From contig PLHN01000372.1 in the NCBI GenBank assembly GCA_003139975.1, forward strand, positions 1-5,704: 5,704 bases of DNA. Direction: 5' to 3'. The position numbers and the translations under genes are program-made. This DNA comes from Acidobacteriaceae bacterium. Lineage in GTDB: Bacteria > Acidobacteriota > Terriglobia > Terriglobales > Acidobacteriaceae. Positions 1-5,202 of the stretch are shown here, piece after piece (position 1 is the stretch's first letter; the number at the start of each line of letters is the position of its first letter). The notes beneath the pieces are model-generated. The model saw only the letters and a program-made list of their open reading frames with translations, was not told the origin of the DNA and searched no databases.

Positions 1-756
1 GAGGGCGATCTGCGCGGCATGCGGCGCGTGTTTGAGACGCCCCGCTGGCGCGACTCGATTGCGTACAGCCTCGTCATCGATGGAGCCGGATCCGACACCG
101 TAGTAGCGGAGGCCCTGGGCAGCCGCCGCTTCGAAGTGATTGCGCGCGGTCCCGGCGGACATTCCTGGAGCGATTTCGGCGCGCCCAATCCGATCATCGC
201 TCTTTCTCGCGCCATCCAGACATTCAGCGAGACTCCCCTTCCGGCTTCTCCCAAAACTACGTTTAACATTGGGGTCATTCGCGGGGGTACTTCCGTGAAT
301 TCCATCCCCGAGTCGGCCAGCATGCGAGTCGACCTGCGGTCTACGTCAAGGCTGGAGATCGACCGCCTGGAACGTGCGCTTCGGATTTCGCTCGACCACG
401 CGATGGATGCGGAGAACCGTCCGTCTTCTCGGCTTGGAACCCGCCGTCCACAGACGGTGCAATGCGAGGTTGTGGAAATTGGCAATCGGCCCGCCGGCGA
501 ACTGGCATCCGATTCACGCCTCCTCAAGGTGATTCGCGCCGTCGACGCTGTTCTGGGCAACACGGCACAGGTGCAGCGCGCGTCGACCGACGCAAACATC
601 CCGCTTTCTCTCGGCCGCGAGGCCATCGCCATCGGCGGCGGCGGTACCGGCGGAGGCGCCCATACGTTGCAAGAATGGTTCGATTGCACGGGACGAGATC
701 TCGGACTCCGCCGAATCCTGCTTACAATGCTCGCATTGGCAGGAATGGGAGAATGA
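1..756 (+). CDS. M20-family metallopeptidase, C-terminal part (5' end outside window)
   Basis: The reading frame is open from base 1, so the gene starts upstream and only about 251 codons are seen. Numbering codons from base 1, roughly codons 45-150 look like the M20 dimerisation (lid) domain, opening with a GPGGHSW motif whose His is codon 54. This His is supplied to the partner active site in M20 enzymes. After that the catalytic domain resumes: a TDAN motif (Asp 197), a glycine-rich IGGGGTGGG run, and HTxxE (His 221, Glu 225), where the His is the usual last zinc ligand. The N-terminal HxD, bridging Asp and general-base Glu must lie upstream and cannot be checked. The motifs resemble PepT-like di/tripeptidases more than acetylornithine deacetylases, but the substrate is inferred. 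The TGA stop overlaps the start of the following amidohydrolase, suggesting co-transcription and coupled translation. Family call is firm; exact enzyme is not. Confidence 0.88.
   Translation, partial: EGDLRGMRRVFETPRWRDSIAYSLVIDGAGSDTVVAEALGSRRFEVIARGPGGHSWSDFGAPNPIIALSRAIQTFSETPLPASPKTTFNIGVIRGGTSVNSIPESASMRVDLRSTSRLEIDRLERALRISLDHAMDAENRPSSRLGTRRPQTVQCEVVEIGNRPAGELASDSRLLKVIRAVDAVLGNTAQVQRASTDANIPLSLGREAIAIGGGGTGGGAHTLQEWFDCTGRDLGLRRILLTMLALAGMGE
741..756 (+). promoter_or_regulatory. Ribosome binding site and ATGA start/stop overlap
   Basis: AGGA (741-744) and GGGAG (747-751) precede ATG 753. The ATGA overlap joins the peptidase stop (754-756) to the amidohydrolase start, a typical translational coupling arrangement. 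A second in-frame ATG follows directly at 756. Confidence 0.6.
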
Positions 757-2501
757 TGACGCGAGCTTTGCTTCTGCGAACCGTGATATTACTGTCTACA
801 CTAATTTCGACCGCGCCGGCGCAGAATATGGCTCCTCAGGCGAAAGCCGATGTGATTTTCACTCACGGCAATATTTATACCGGCGACGGCGACGCGTCTT
901 CATCGCTGGGGGCCGGCAAACGAGCCGAGGCTCTTGCCATTCGCGGCGACCGCATCCTCGCCGCAGGCACGCGAAACGAGATTGCCAAATTCAAAGGACC
1001 CGAGACCAAGATCATCGATCTCGGTGGCCACTTTGTGATGCCGGGCTTCAATGACGCCCACCTGCACCTCGCCATCGCCGGCCTGGAAAAAATGAACGTG
1101 AACATGGTCGGAGCGAAAGACATCGACGAATTCCGGGAGCGCCTGCGCGCCAAGTGCGAGGCTGCCGCTCCCGGCGAGTGGGTTGCCGGCGCGGGGTGGG
1201 ACGAAACTCTGTGGCCGGTGAAGGTTCTGCCGAGCCGTTGGGATCTCGATGAGGTGTGCGGCGACCACCCGGCTTTTCTGGCGCGCATCGACGCTGGCCA
1301 CGTCGCCGTCGCCAACACCCGCGCCCTGCAATTGGCTAGCGTGACGGTCGCCACGAAGGATGGGCCGGGCGGGAAAATCGACCGCGACGAGGGCGGAACG
1401 CCCACAGGCATTCTGCGCGAGAAAGCCGCCGATGCCGTGCGCGCGGTAATTCCACGGCCTACGCACGAGAAGCGGCGCCACGCCATCGAAGCGGCTTTGG
1501 CCGATCTCGCCAGCCACGGGATCACCTCCGCGCAGGACTATTCGCCGCAGTGGGAGGATTTTCAGATCTACGAGGAAATCGAAAAAGAAGGCAAGCTCAC
1601 CACGCGCATCTCGGAATGGCTGCCCTTCGACGATTCGATCGAAGAGCTGAACCGCAAGCGCGACTCGCACCCCGCGTCCGACAACATGCTGCACACCGGA
1701 TTGCTCAAAGGCTTCATGGATGGGTCGCTTGGCTCGAAGACGGCGGCCTTGCTCGCGCCTTACAGCGACGATCGCTCGAACACCGGCATTCCACAATACG
1801 AGCGCGACAAGCTGAATGCCATGACTAAGGAGCGCGTGCTGGCCGGATACCAGATCGGATTCCATGCCATCGGCGACAAAGCCGTGCAAATGGCTCTCGA
1901 CGCCTTCGCGGAAACAGAAAAGGCTGCCAAAGCTGCTAAGGCCAAGGCCGCTGATGGGGACAATTCCAGCGACTACCGGCTTCGCATCGAGCACGCGCAA
2001 GTGACCACGCCGCAGCAGATTCTGCGCTTCAAAGATCTGAAAATCATCGCTTCCATGCAGCCCAACCATCTGCTCACGGATATGAACTGGGCGGAGTCTC
2101 GCCTCGGGCCGAAGCGGATGGAAACTTCTTACGCTTGGGCGGAGTTCCTGCGCCGCGGCGTCGTGCTCGCGTTCGGCACGGATTACCCGGTCGAACCCGT
2201 GACTCCGTTTCGCGGGATCTACTCCGCCCTTACCCGCATGAGCGAGGACGGGAAAAAGACTTTTCCCGGCCAGAAGCTGAAGATTGAGCAGGTGATTGCC
2301 GCTTATACGACCGGCGCCGCCTATGCCGAATTCGCAGAAAGACAAAAAGGCAAACTAATCCCGGGAATGCTCGCCGACTTTGTCGTTCTCGATCAGGACA
2401 TCACCGCCGCCCCGCCGCCAAAAATCCTCGATACAAAAGTCCTACGCACAGTTGTGGGTGGCAAAACCGTGTACGAAGCGAAGCAGATTCCTGCCCAGTA
2501 G
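753..2501 (+). CDS. Exported amidohydrolase, YtcJ-like (amidohydrolase family 3)
   Basis: The product is a 582-residue metal-dependent hydrolase, a usual length for YtcJ-like proteins. I chose ATG 753 because it overlaps the preceding stop as ATGA, has AGGA and GGGAG just upstream, and puts a Sec signal peptide at the N-terminus: Met-Met-Thr-Arg, a hydrophobic core to about residue 20, then APA before Gln 24. ATG 756 is an equally possible start. The mature protein follows family 3 order: a small beta domain, HLHL (His 103, His 105), LLKGFMDGSLGSKTA with Lys 319 as the likely carboxylated lysine, FHAIGD (His 371), RIEHAQ (His 414), FGTDYPVEP (Asp 477), then a C-terminal beta segment. All expected metal and catalytic residues are present. 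An Ala/Lys-rich stretch (about 387-409) between the His 371 and His 414 strands looks like a surface insertion. The family hydrolyses N-acyl or amide-type bonds; the substrate is unknown. It probably acts in the periplasm beside the M20 peptidase. Confidence 0.92.
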   Translation: MMTRALLLRTVILLSTLISTAPAQNMAPQAKADVIFTHGNIYTGDGDASSSLGAGKRAEALAIRGDRILAAGTRNEIAKFKGPETKIIDLGGHFVMPGFNDAHLHLAIAGLEKMNVNMVGAKDIDEFRERLRAKCEAAAPGEWVAGAGWDETLWPVKVLPSRWDLDEVCGDHPAFLARIDAGHVAVANTRALQLASVTVATKDGPGGKIDRDEGGTPTGILREKAADAVRAVIPRPTHEKRRHAIEAALADLASHGITSAQDYSPQWEDFQIYEEIEKEGKLTTRISEWLPFDDSIEELNRKRDSHPASDNMLHTGLLKGFMDGSLGSKTAALLAPYSDDRSNTGIPQYERDKLNAMTKERVLAGYQIGFHAIGDKAVQMALDAFAETEKAAKAAKAKAADGDNSSDYRLRIEHAQVTTPQQILRFKDLKIIASMQPNHLLTDMNWAESRLGPKRMETSYAWAEFLRRGVVLAFGTDYPVEPVTPFRGIYSALTRMSEDGKKTFPGQKLKIEQVIAAYTTGAAYAEFAERQKGKLIPGMLADFVVLDQDITAAPPPKILDTKVLRTVVGGKTVYEAKQIPAQ

Positions 2502-2522
2502 AATCGGACCAAGTAGAATCGG
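2497..2522 (+). repeat. Short direct repeat at the amidohydrolase stop codon
   Basis: AGTAGAATCGG occurs at 2497-2507, spanning the TAG stop, and again at 2512-2522. It looks like a small local duplication and has no evident function. The rest of the 54-nt gap to the membrane protein shows no terminator-like hairpin with a T-run. Confidence 0.6.
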
Positions 2523-2555
2523 GTCATGGGTTGATCCAGAACCTGCCGTGCCTGG

Positions 2556-2888
2556 ATGACGCGATCACCCGATAAAATGACCGCCCAAGAACGCGAACGC
2601 GCTTTTCTCATCGGTGCCCCGCTGGCCATCATTCCAGCCCTGGGCTTCCTGCCGGCGGTGGTGCTCCTCATTGTTTTTCCGCGCGTAGCACACGGACGGC
2701 TGATCGGCACTCTAGTCGTGACCGGCTGCGGCCTGGTGGGCAGTTTCGGGCTATGGAAACTGGCTTTGGGTGCGGTTCAGAAGCCTTGGGGGATTTTCAA
2801 TGTGCTCAATGTGGGGGCGCTGCTGGTCCTGCTAGTCATCGCCGGTTATACCGGTCTTTTTCTGGCCTTGATGACCCTGAAGCTTTGA
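2556..2888 (+). CDS. Small hypothetical membrane protein, three predicted helices
   Basis: I do not recognise this 110-residue protein. It has a charged N-terminus (MTRSPDK, then TAQERER) followed by three hydrophobic segments at about residues 19-41, 49-74 and 85-107, so it is probably an inner-membrane protein. The loops carry basic residues (PRVAHGR, and VQKPW between helices 2 and 3). Neither ATG 2556 nor the internal ATG 2577 (Met 8) has a clear Shine-Dalgarno sequence, so the start is uncertain by 7 residues. It lies 54 nt after the amidohydrolase, with no obvious terminator between, so it may be read through from that operon. It converges on nusB with only 32 nt between the stops. The regular hydrophobic pattern and clean ORF favour a real gene over chance; function cannot be assigned. 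Confidence 0.6.
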   Translation: MTRSPDKMTAQERERAFLIGAPLAIIPALGFLPAVVLLIVFPRVAHGRLIGTLVVTGCGLVGSFGLWKLALGAVQKPWGIFNVLNVGALLVLLVIAGYTGLFLALMTLKL

Positions 2889-2920
2889 GGCTCGATCCGG
2901 CAGTTCTTGATCCGCAGACA

Positions 2921-3331
2921 CTAGGCTGCGAGTTCCTTCCCCACGCTATCGAGCACGCCATTAATGAACTGCACCGACTCGGGCGTCGAAAATCTGCGCG
3001 CAATCTCGAGAGCCTCGTTGATGACGATCGGCCGCGGCGTCTTAGGGTAGCCTAGAAATTCAGCAACCGCCGCGCGCAGCAAATTCCGGTCGACCGCGGG
3101 CATGCGGTCCATCTTCCAATGCCGCGTATGGCGCCCGATCAGCGCGTCGATCTCTTCCATGCGGTCACTCGCGACGCGAAAAAGATCTTCAGCAAACCCG
3201 CGCGCTTCTTCGTCCACATCCCCGCGCTCCGCCCAAAACGTCTTGCGGACAACGTCCGGCGCCTGTTTCCCCATGTCGGCCTGAAACAGCATCTGCAGAA
3301 CCAGTTCGCGGGATTTTCGTCGAGTGCCCAT
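2921..3331 (-). CDS. nusB: Transcription antitermination factor NusB
   Basis: The 136-residue length matches bacterial NusB, an all-helical RNA-binding protein. With NusE (S10), NusA and NusG it assembles on boxA RNA and prevents early termination in rRNA operons. Visible signatures are the basic N-terminus GTRRKSRELVLQMLFQAD, which carries the boxA-binding arginines, VDRNLLRAAVAEFL (about 80-93), PIVINEALEIARRF (101-114) and the very conserved VQFINGVLDSVG near the C-terminus (120-131). The ATG at 3331 starts at the standard point of the family. It follows ribH on the same strand with a 91-nt gap; ribH-nusB is a widely conserved pairing. No Shine-Dalgarno sequence is seen: the bases where it should be are taken by a GGCTGAC heptamer repeat. 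Confidence 0.96.
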   Translation of the reverse strand: MGTRRKSRELVLQMLFQADMGKQAPDVVRKTFWAERGDVDEEARGFAEDLFRVASDRMEEIDALIGRHTRHWKMDRMPAVDRNLLRAAVAEFLGYPKTPRPIVINEALEIARRFSTPESVQFINGVLDSVGKELAA

Positions 3332-3335
3332 TTCA

Positions 3336-3384
3336 GTTGTCAGCCGTCAGCCATCAGGAACACCAGTGGCTTGGGGCTGACAAC
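3336..3384 (-). promoter_or_regulatory. Possible hairpin in nusB leader (10-bp inverted repeat)
   Basis: GTTGTCAGCC at 3336-3345 and GGCTGACAAC at 3375-3384 are perfect 10-bp inverted arms separated by 29 nt. In the minus-strand transcript this hairpin would sit 4 nt before the nusB ATG. It shares bases with the heptamer repeat. There is no U-run after it, so it is not a standard terminator; a regulatory role is inference. Confidence 0.35.
3339..3357. repeat. Heptamer tandem repeat, copy 1 (nusB leader)
   Basis: On the + strand this reads GTCAGCC-GTCAGCC-ATCAG, 2.7 copies of a 7-bp unit. It is an exact 19-bp inverted match to positions 3479-3497 inside the ribH tail. It ends only 7 nt from the nusB start codon, in the leader of nusB on the minus strand. 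No CRISPR-like spacers are present. Confidence 0.8.
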
Positions 3385-3422
3385 AGTTTACAGAACACCC
3401 GCGTGAACATAGGAGTGTGAAA

Positions 3423-3902
3423 TCAGGCGCGGGGCTTTCGTTTCTTGGCAGCGGAACGGGGATTGTCTTTCCTGACGGCTGATGGCTGACGGCTGACGGC
3501 TTTTTTCAGGTTCGCCATTTCGATCGCCGCCAGGGCGGCTTCAGCGCCCTTGTTACCCATCTTCAGTCCGGCGCGGTCAATTGCCTGCTCGAGGGTGTCG
3601 CAGGTGAGAACGCCGAACGCATGGGGCACGCCCGTCTCCTGCGCCGACTGGCCGATCCCGCGCGTCGCTTCGTTGACGATGACGTCATAGTGAGCGGTGT
3701 CGCCGCGCAACAAGCAACCAATACAAATGATGGCATCGTAGTTGCCGGTTTCGGCGAGGGTGCGAGCGGCCAGAGGAATCTCGAAGGCGCCGGGCACGCG
3801 CACGACCGCGATGTTTTTTCGCTTCGCGCCCGAGCGCAGCAGTCCGTCGCAAGCGCTCAGCAACAGCCGTTCGGTGATGAAGGCGTTGAAACGCGCGACC
3901 AC
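3423..3902 (-). CDS. ribH: 6,7-dimethyl-8-ribityllumazine synthase (start uncertain, see 3903-3995)
   Basis: RibH condenses 5-amino-6-ribitylamino-uracil with 3,4-dihydroxy-2-butanone 4-phosphate, the penultimate step of riboflavin synthesis, in the cytoplasm; the enzyme forms pentamers or 60-mer capsids. Numbering from the GTG at 3902, signatures in order are ARFNAFITERLL (substrate-stacking Phe 5), PGAFEIP (37-43), GCLLRGDTAHYD (62-73, catalytic His 71), GVLTCDT (97-103) and AGLKMGNKGAEAA (111-123). The body is complete. Two oddities stand out. First, GTG 3902 lies inside the conserved RFAIVVARFN strand, so the true start must be upstream. Second, the normal C-terminus is followed by a tail of about 25 residues, rich in Lys and Arg, whose SRQPSAV part is encoded by a heptamer repeat. 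It precedes nusB on the same strand and follows the hydratase gene. Confidence 0.93.
   Translation of the reverse strand: MVARFNAFITERLLLSACDGLLRSGAKRKNIAVVRVPGAFEIPLAARTLAETGNYDAIICIGCLLRGDTAHYDVIVNEATRGIGQSAQETGVPHAFGVLTCDTLEQAIDRAGLKMGNKGAEAALAAIEMANLKKAVSRQPSAVRKDNPRSAAKKRKPRA
3472..3500. repeat. Heptamer tandem repeat, copy 2 (inside ribH tail)
   Basis: About four units of a 7-bp repeat, GGCTGAC on the + strand with one GGCTGAT variant, run through the last part of ribH. On the coding strand it reads GTCAGCC and gives the peptide AVSRQPSAV, because 7-bp units shift frame with each copy. Positions 3479-3497 are an exact inverted match to 3339-3357. Confidence 0.85.
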
Positions 3903-3995
3903 AATCGCGAAGCGCTTCCCGGCCGCGTTCAGGCTGGCTTCCAGAGCAGGGATTGCAGGTTCCGGAACCCGTTCACTTTTTAGTTTTGCTTTCGT
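3903..3995 (-). other. ribH: Probable true N-terminal coding region of ribH, starting at non-standard ACG
   Basis: The ribH frame stays open upstream of GTG 3902 to a TGA at 4029-4031. It encodes KRFAI directly before the GTG, the expected first beta strand of lumazine synthase, preceded by residues resembling LEASLNAAG, which fits the usual N-terminal EGxLxAxG region. No ATG, GTG or TTG occurs in this frame. At 3995-3993 an ACG is preceded by AGGGGGGA (4005-3998, minus strand) and followed by a lysine-rich KAKLKSER; an ATG here would give a 190-residue RibH with a plausible N-terminus. Other options are ATC 3953 or CTG 3944. Coding status is well supported; the exact start is inference. Confidence 0.6.
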
Positions 3996-4004
3996 AGTCC
4001 CCCC

Positions 4005-4064
4005 TGTAGAGACGCGACTGGCCGCGGCTCAGGCCGCCAAGCGAGACGGGGCAAGCCCGTCTCC
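4005..4064. repeat. Hairpin repeat module between enoyl-CoA hydratase and ribH
   Basis: The core is a perfect 8-bp inverted repeat, GAGACGGG (4043-4050) and CCCGTCTC (4056-4063), with a 5-nt loop. A further GAGACG lies at 4009-4014, and between them GCGGC (4024-4028) and GCCGC (4033-4037) form a second small stem. The layout resembles dispersed intergenic palindromes of GC-rich bacteria. There is no T-run on either side, so an intrinsic terminator is unlikely. It fills most of the gap between the hydratase stop (4070) and the ribH frame. Whether it is repeated elsewhere cannot be seen from this window. Confidence 0.45.
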
Positions 4065-4069
4065 GCTGT

Positions 4070-4852
4070 TTACTTGCCCTTGAACTGTGCCGCGCGCTTT
4101 TCCAGAAACGCCGTCGTCCCTTCCTTCTTATCTTCGGTCGCGCAGCAGACGCCGAACAGCGTCGCCTCCAGAAATAGACCTTCAGCCAACGTCATCTGCA
4201 TGCCCTTATTCACTGCCTCCAGCGCGTATTGCACGGCTAGAGGGGCATTCGCAATGATCTTCGCGGCAATCGCCTCCGCGCGCGGAATCAGTTCAGCCGG
4301 CGCCGTCACTTCATTCACCAGGCCGATGCGATGCGCTTCCTGCGCGGTAATCATCTCGCCCGCCAACACGTGCTGCATGGCTAGACCCTTGCCCACCAGC
4401 CGCGGCAGGCGCTGCGTCCCGCCATAGCCAGGAATAATGCCCAGTTTCACCTCGGGCTGGCCGAGTTTGGCGTTGTCGGATGCTAGACGCATCGTGCAGG
4501 CAAGAGCCAGTTCGCATCCGCCGCCGAGGGCGAATCCGTTGATGCAGGCGATCACGGGCTTGCCCAGGTTCTCGATCAAATTGAGTACGCTCTGCCCGCG
4601 ATGCGCGTATTTCTTCCCGCTCACCGCATCCTGCGTTGCCAATTCGCTGATGTCGGCCCCGGCAACAAAGGCCTTTTCGCCTGAGCCCGTCAGGATCACG
4701 ACGCGAATGCCGTCATCGTTTTTAATGTCATGGAACGCCGCCCGCAGGTCTTCCATCGTGGCCGTGTTGAGCGCGTTCAGCACCTTGGGACGGTTGATGG
4801 TGACGTAGGCGATGGAGTTTTTCTTTTCGAGGAGAATGTTTTCAAAGGTCAT
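4070..4852 (-). CDS. Enoyl-CoA hydratase/isomerase (crotonase family)
   Basis: The 260-residue length is standard for a single-domain crotonase. These enzymes hydrate trans-2-enoyl-CoA thioesters to 3-hydroxyacyl-CoA in the cytoplasm, in fatty-acid beta-oxidation or butyryl/crotonyl-CoA pathways. The signatures are complete: NRPKVLNALN near the N-terminus (20-29), AFVAGADISE (61-70) with the AGAD oxyanion-hole segment, NGFALGGGCELALAC (105-119) with the second oxyanion glycine and catalytic Glu 114, and GQPEVKLGIIPGYGGTQRLPR (131-151) with catalytic Glu 134. Both acid/base glutamates point to true hydratase activity. The C-terminal FLEKRAAQFKGK matches the family end. The start ATG at 4852 is the family-typical point, but its Shine-Dalgarno match is weak. 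It lies 18 nt downstream of an unknown small gene and about 75 nt upstream of the extended ribH frame. Which acyl-CoA it uses cannot be read from the sequence. Confidence 0.95.
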   Translation of the reverse strand: MTFENILLEKKNSIAYVTINRPKVLNALNTATMEDLRAAFHDIKNDDGIRVVILTGSGEKAFVAGADISELATQDAVSGKKYAHRGQSVLNLIENLGKPVIACINGFALGGGCELALACTMRLASDNAKLGQPEVKLGIIPGYGGTQRLPRLVGKGLAMQHVLAGEMITAQEAHRIGLVNEVTAPAELIPRAEAIAAKIIANAPLAVQYALEAVNKGMQMTLAEGLFLEATLFGVCCATEDKKEGTTAFLEKRAAQFKGK

Positions 4853-4870
4853 AGAATTGCTGATCCAATA

Positions 4871-5164
4871 TCAATTTGTCTTGTACGTGTGAAATGTCCC
4901 AAGGACTATGGCATTGGGATTATGACGCGTTCTTTCGATCTGATCTAGCTCCCGGTCGCCATACTTTCCGTCCTCGTTAACAGCATGAGCCCTCTCAACC
5001 GAAACCAACTGCCAACCTAGAGACTGTATGTACTCCCGAATCCTGCCGACGGCAGTTTCACTAGAATCGGCCCATGTCGTAATGTTCATGAAGCCGATTT
5101 TCGCGGGAGAACCGTCGTCTCCCGTTTTAGCAATCAGCTCGATGCAAACCATCCAGATCGCCAT
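4871..5164 (-). CDS. Hypothetical protein, 97 residues, divergent from toxin-antitoxin operon
   Basis: I do not recognise this protein. I chose ATG 5164 because sequence further upstream in the frame is antisense to the antitoxin and low in credibility; ATG 5152 (Met 5) is an alternative. Seen from the residues, it alternates likely beta strands (MVCIELIAK, IGFMNITTWA, WQLVSVERAHAV, NAIVLGTFHTYK) with two likely helices (SSETAVGRIREYIQSLG and GDRELDQIERTR), giving a small soluble alpha/beta fold; no signal peptide or membrane segment. The base composition looks more AT-rich than the neighbouring genes, which fits an accessory origin. It ends 18 nt before the hydratase start on the same strand and starts 38 nt from the antitoxin start in the opposite direction. 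A possible minus-strand -10 (TACAAT, 5186-5181) overlaps the toxin-antitoxin operator. Evidence for a real gene is moderate; function is unknown. Confidence 0.6.
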   Translation of the reverse strand: MAIWMVCIELIAKTGDDGSPAKIGFMNITTWADSSETAVGRIREYIQSLGWQLVSVERAHAVNEDGKYGDRELDQIERTRHNPNAIVLGTFHTYKTN

Positions 5165-5173
5165 AGACTCGAG

Positions 5174-5182
5174 TGCTATAAT
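5174..5182 (+). promoter_or_regulatory. Extended -10 promoter of the toxin-antitoxin operon
   Basis: TGC-TATAAT is a perfect extended -10 element. There is no good -35 hexamer about 17 bp upstream, which extended -10 promoters tolerate. Transcription would begin near 5189, giving a short leader that contains the AAGAGG ribosome binding site (5191-5196). Confidence 0.6.
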
Positions 5183-5191
5183 TGTATAGCA
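5174..5191. promoter_or_regulatory. Palindromic operator of the toxin-antitoxin operon
   Basis: TGCTATA, a 4-nt ATTG spacer, and TATAGCA form a perfect 7-bp inverted repeat. It covers the -10 box of the toxin-antitoxin promoter. Ribbon-helix-helix antitoxins of type II systems normally bind such palindromes to repress their own operon; that this one does so is inference. Confidence 0.65.
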
Positions 5192-5202
5192 AGAGGTATC
5201 CC

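Noticed and set aside
462..752. Upstream in-frame extension of the amidohydrolase by 97 codons
   Set aside because: It overlaps the M20 peptidase out of frame, gives an Arg-rich product, and would bury the clear signal peptide that starts at 753.
900..2345. Long minus-strand ORF of 481 codons opposite the amidohydrolase
   Set aside because: It is the antisense shadow of a firmly identified gene in GC-rich DNA; its product shows no recognisable domain and is rich in Arg/Gly/His as such shadows are.
2393..2710. Minus-strand ORF of 105 codons opposite the membrane protein
   Set aside because: It overlaps the amidohydrolase end and the membrane protein, with no family signature; the plus-strand ORF has a coherent helix pattern.
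2889..2920. Bidirectional terminator between the membrane protein and nusB
   Set aside because: The 32-nt gap contains only a short GATCCG direct repeat and no stable hairpin with a T-run.
3339..3500. CRISPR-like array
   Set aside because: The units are only 7 bp and contiguous, without spacers; this is a tandem heptamer repeat.
4043..4063. Intrinsic terminator after the enoyl-CoA hydratase
   Set aside because: The stem is strong but no T-run follows on either strand, so it is listed as a repeat instead.
4871..4935. Promoter for the hydratase (TTCACA and TATTGG-like boxes on the minus strand)
   Set aside because: The hexamers are poor and other spacings fit equally well; not enough to call.
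5182..5202. TTG start for the antitoxin giving seven extra residues
   Set aside because: The TTG lies within the -10/operator palindrome, before the likely transcript start; ATG 5203 has AAGAGG at correct spacing.
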